A DNA stretch of 64,000 nt from Branchiostoma floridae (Eukaryota > Chordata > Leptocardii > Amphioxiformes > Branchiostomatidae): the NCBI RefSeq assembly GCF_000003815.2, contig NC_049996.1, positions 1,223,246-1,287,245 of the forward strand, read 5' to 3'. The notes below the pieces were generated by a model. That model searched no databases. It was given only the letters and a program-made list of their open reading frames with translations, and was not told the origin of the DNA. Position 1 is the stretch's first letter. Every line of letters starts with the position of its first letter. A program made the translations under genes and the position numbers. Below, one piece after another: positions 60,265 to 64,000 of this stretch.

Positions 60265-61480
60265 CCACCCGTAGCAAACCATCAGTCCTGGAATGCCACT
60301 GTCAGTGGCTGGACAGGCACTGACAGGGGCATTTCAGACGCAAATCAGCAGAAGACCTCCACTGACAGGCCTGCAATACGTCTGGCAAGTACAAATCGGG
60401 CTCTGCACTGATCTGGGACTGTCTTGACAGGCCTGAAAGCGCTCAGGACTGTCTTGACAGGCCTGAAATACGACTGTCGATGACAGTCCCACCACTGTCA
60501 GCCATGGCCAATCACAGTCTTGTATTAATTAGGCATCTAGCGAATCAGATACCAGGTCCTTTAATTGGCTGCAGGCCCAGGGAAGTTTGAACTGAGACAG
60601 TTAGGTTTTGAGCTCAGCTAGAGAAAGGACAGCAGGGATATAACTCTGTATCCAGGTCTCCATCTCTCAGACTTTGCAGCTTGGAAAGGAGATTAATTGC
60701 CATAACTATTGTTTGGAAGTACTGTGGATGTGGGGGAAAGTGTACATCATGTTTCTGAGGTAAGATATTAGTGACAAATGGCCACATTTTGAATTTTGAC
60801 AATTGTTGGGAGGGGGGCATGGCAGACTGTGCTATAGACTGGGTGCCTTAAACGAATAGGTACAGAAATTAAACCACAATCATGTACATTTGTGTACAGT
60901 CAGTTGTTATCTTGTTCTTTAAGAGACTTATTTGGTTGTGGTTTCAGAAATTGACATATTATATAAGCATTTTAAAATTGTCAAATCAAAGACAGAGGAG
61001 GTATTGACGATGCCCCATTCTTGTCTATAATGTTTCTGCTTCTGTTACTTTTTGAAGCATTTTGCAGTTGCATAAATTTCTGTACTCTGTTTAGATAGAA
61101 CCTAGTTAGCCAAAATCTTTCTATTGTTCAGTTTTTGTATAAATTTTACCTCCAAAATCTAGTACATGAGCAGAAGTGTTTTGTTATGTAAGAGCAGATC
61201 TACGACTGTCAGCGTCTGTTTTACGACTGTCAGCCTCTGAGAATCCACGACTGTCAGTCATGATTCAACGACTGTTTTACGACTGTTCTACGACTGTCAG
61301 CCACTGGGAATTTATGACTGTCAGTCATGATTTAACGACTGTTTCTACGACTGAAAATTTGCATATTTTGTGAATAATTAGTGGCTGATACAGTGCACTG
61401 ACAGGCCCTGATCAGAGGCAAAACAGTGCTGTCTGACAGTCACTGACAGTGCCATTCCAGGCCTGATAGTTTGTTAAGGG
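60265..61480. mobile_element. 1.2-kb TTAA-flanked element with dense CTGTCAG motifs
   Basis: TTAA stands at 60261-60264 and 61481-61484. Inside, CCACCCGTAGCAAACCATCA at the left and CCCTTAACAAACTATCAGGC (reverse complement of the right end) are related and continue into CCTGGAATG(C/G)CACTGTCAGTG on both sides. Near both ends CTGTCAG, ACTGACAG and ACGACTGT recur some twenty times. TTAA plus CCC-type ends suggest a piggyBac-like origin. No transposase is present. Confidence 0.8.
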
Positions 61481-61484
61481 TTAA

Positions 61485-62115
61485 CCAACTGATTGTATGA
61501 TCTGCTACTTAAGTAGCTGTATGTGATTGTAGGAGGAGAGTATAGGCAGTGACCTGTTAACATATTCAGTTTATCTCATGATATAAAACACAGCTTGTAT
61601 TTGACTTATTTCTCTACATCTTTAACATATATTCTATCTATGGTGATGCACATTACTTCAGATTACTACATATGTCTTTTGCATCCTTTATGTTAACCAT
61701 TATATATAACATTTGTGACTACTGGCGGCACAGACGCGGAATGGATTACGTTCATTTTTCATTTACGCACGTTATCACTGATGATCAATGCAACAAGTAG
61801 GAAGAATGGCATATCTGATTTGATAAAATGATTCAAATTTCAACTTCATACGTAAGCTATAAAATGTAATGCTGCTATAAAAGCAGCCTCATTAATGTCA
61901 TTGTCTGTATTAAATCCAGTATGATCCGTCAGCAAGACATTGCTTTGACTTAAATTCAGGAACATAAGAAATACTTTGAATTATAACGGTAGTTTCATCA
62001 ATATTTCCTCACATATGCTCAGACACCGTGCTTGAGCTCTGTAACAATCTTTTGTGAAAACCTACGAGCTGATCATAATGACAGTACAATGTGTGAAAAA
62101 AATGAATGTTTCTTT
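61485..62115. other. No feature recognised
   Basis: AT-rich sequence without exon or defined repeat. Confidence 0.5.
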
Positions 62116-62408
62116 TATGATACAATTTTAAACTTTATAACCGCACACTGTCAAAAAAAAAGCGCTTACCAACAAGCTTTTATTCAGTCCTCTGATCCTT
62201 TCCAAGACTTGTAATGACCCAAACCCTATGTCACACATCCAGACCGGAAGTGTGACGTCAGCCAAGGGTGAAAGTTGCTTGGAAGTTGGTATCGGACCCC
62301 GTCCCGGTAAAAGGAAGGTTGATGGGCTCTGATTTAGATTGCTTCTTTCACCCCTCTTACTTTCTCAAGGGATCGCGTTATTGTTATAAAGTTTAAAATT
62401 GTATCATA
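62116..62408. mobile_element. Probable MITE: perfect 26-bp inverted repeat
   Basis: TATGATACAATTTTAAACTT and six more bases at 62116-62141 are exactly mirrored at 62383-62408. The inside includes GACCGGAAGTGTGACGTCAG and GGACCCCGTCCCGG. Target duplications were not found, so the outer ends may lie elsewhere. Confidence 0.7.
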
Positions 62409-62644
62409 ATGTTCATTACTGTCACAGATGATCTTACATTCGAGAATGTTTCTTTTATTCTAAACAGTCGATCCCTTCCTTTTTGTTGCGCTGAGGATGG
62501 TGAAAGTAAATAACGTGCAGATCTAATTAAAGCCTTGCAAAATCATTGATGAGACTGGTGGTGTTTTCTTTTACATTGTTGCCTTAGCTAAAGACAAATA
62601 AATAATGAGTCAAATCTCAAGAGTGCAGGCAACAAAAACATGAC

Positions 62645-62815
62645 GTCTTGTGTTGAGTAACTGGTAGACTGTTGAGCTCGGAACCTAGAGGTCCAGAGTT
62701 CAATACCCGCCATGCTCCTGACGTTGTGATCTTGGGAAATGCACGTTGAATGACCTTCCTCACTTAACCCAGGTGTAAAAATGGGTAACTCAGACTTAAG
62801 TAGGTGAGGTAAGAT
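62645..62815 (+). mobile_element. tRNA-derived SINE, second family
   Basis: The head has AACTGGTAGACTGTTGAGCT and a B-box-like AGAGTTCAATACC. The body reads CTTGGGAAATGCACGTTGAA and CTCACTTAACCCAGGTGTAA, then ATGGGTAACT, a layout known from tRNA-type SINEs of deuterostomes and other invertebrates. Confidence 0.75.
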
Positions 62816-62844
62816 ACTACCATAACCATCTGTCGTATGTTAAC

Positions 62845-63074
62845 CAGCGCTCGAAATTCATTTTTGGCATTAGGTGCAAATTCTTAAACAAGTACCATGA
62901 CAGACATTTTTATTATCTTTCTAACACTTAGATGTCCAGAGCATTGTATACTAGTATACTTGATATGTTTACATACATAAACGTAAGAAAATATTTGGGT
63001 GCACCCTGTGCACCCACAGAAAACAATTGGGTGCACAGTTCCAATTTTGGGTGCCCACAGTATTTCGAGCCCTG
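62845..63074. mobile_element. 230-bp MITE (CAGCGCTCGAAAT...ATTTCGAGCCCTG)
   Basis: Inverted ends with one mismatch in the first eight bases. TTAAC directly flanks both sides (62840-62844 and 63075-63079). The inside has GGTGCA/TGCACC repeats, as near 7640 and 27600. Confidence 0.85.
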
Positions 63075-63335
63075 TTAACCCTATTCAGACTGGGCATTTT
63101 TGGTCATCCCTGGACCGCGGTTGGGTGGCCATGGCTTTTGAGGCCCTCCATAGTATATTGTGGCCTTCTAAGTGTTTCATGATTATATGGCTATGGATGA
63201 TGTGTTCCAGTAGTTTACAGGAAATACAGGTGAGTGAAACAGATCTTTAGTTGCTGTAGTTTTTTTAAAATGGCGCATATATTTAATTATAAGGTTGGTG
63301 CAACACAACAAAGTTATCCAACTGCACCACACTAT

Positions 63336-63664
63336 TAGTCTCTACCAGACTCCGGATCGCTGGAAAAATCGTAGAAATGGAACAGATAGAGGAGTAAGGC
63401 GGCCAGAGGAATATAACCGGCCAGGGAGGGGCACAATAGCCCAAACTGCATACAGTCCACACAGCTATCAGCACCAACCATAACCAAAATGTAAAACCTG
63501 CAACAAATCAGACAGCGCCAAAAAATATAAAAATATTAAATTTTAAAAATTTTTAAAATAAAAAATAAAATCTTGTGAGATTTTTGCCTGGCCGGTTATA
63601 TTCCTCTCTATTTGTTCCATTTCTTGTAACGATTTTCCAGCGATCCGGAGTCTGGTAGAGACTA
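63336..63664. mobile_element. 329-bp inverted-repeat element
   Basis: TAGTCTCTACCAGACTCCGG at 63336 is mirrored by CCGGAGTCTGGTAGAGACTA ending at 63664. The arms of about 80-90 bp go on to GGAATATAACCGGCCAGG and its complement. An AT-only loop (63520-63575) lies between them. Confidence 0.9.
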
Positions 63665-64000
63665 CCGCACTATCATGGGATTTCGGAATTCCGTGCCATG
63701 TTAACAGAAGTGTGCAGAAATTCGTTGTGCAATTAACTGGCTTCTACTGTAATGAAATGAAATGAAAAAAAAAAAAAAGTATTATTATCTCATGATCACA
63801 GGAATAGAAATTTCAGGCTATGATGAAGAGTTAAATCCATCAAACACATTTAAAAGCAATATTCAACATACTAGTACTAGTATACTGCCCCCTTCACCCA
63901 AACTAAAGCAATACATTCATGAGCCAGCATTTGATTACTCCAGTATCTCATGGCAGCTTGAATGCCACATACAACTACTTACTTCAGGGACCTTCCTTTC
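63665..64000. other. No feature recognised
   Basis: Ordinary AT-rich sequence with a short A run (63766-63778). Confidence 0.5.

Overview
The window looks like intron-rich, repeat-dense animal DNA, with short exons, GT-AG introns of a few hundred bases to about 4 kb, many small inverted-repeat (MITE-like) elements, tRNA-derived SINEs, a LINE and two N gaps (12800-12899 and 38491-38733). Gene content and repeat style suggest an invertebrate deuterostome, most likely a lancelet (Branchiostoma). That is inference: no species-specific marker was proven.

Layout. 1-450 is a 66-bp tandem array. A terminal coding exon of an unidentified + strand gene ends at 3810. From 8459 to 37787 (+) runs a nearly complete oxysterol-binding-protein-related gene of the OSBPL3/6/7 subfamily. 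About 26 exons can be read directly with phases that fit, giving roughly 918 codons: an N-terminal Ser/Thr-rich tail, a PH domain, a middle region with a canonical FFAT motif (EFFDAEE) for binding VAP proteins of the ER, and the C-terminal sterol/PI4P-binding ORD domain with its split EQ/VSHHPP fingerprint. One PH exon falls at the first assembly gap. The gene carries an extra 37-codon in-frame exon inside the ORD domain. At three of its exon/intron borders the splice-site region has been copied in tandem, in one case nine-fold.

From 44147 to 48784 (+) lies an LRAT-domain (lecithin retinol acyltransferase / NlpC-P60-like) gene. Its last intron is filled by an antisense non-LTR retrotransposon (endonuclease plus reverse transcriptase, two frameshifts). 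Its final exon shows two frame breaks around the catalytic NNCEH motif, so it is either a recent pseudogene or affected by sequence errors. From 52165 to 55908 (+) there is a candidate small, unrecognised gene. Four exons join in frame to about 110 codons, and between them lie several related duplicated exon modules that do not keep one common frame. A last orphan exon-like ORF is at 59600-59811.

The rest is mobile and repeated DNA: a 1.5-kb TTAA-flanked foldback element, an internally deleted mariner, hAT-type MITEs (one with a perfect 8-bp target duplication), a MITE nested in a SINE, a 1.2-kb TTAA-flanked element packed with CTGTCAG-type motifs, and several satellites. The three genes do not form a pathway. 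The ORP is a lipid-transfer protein at ER contacts and the LRAT-like protein is a putative acyltransferase/hydrolase.
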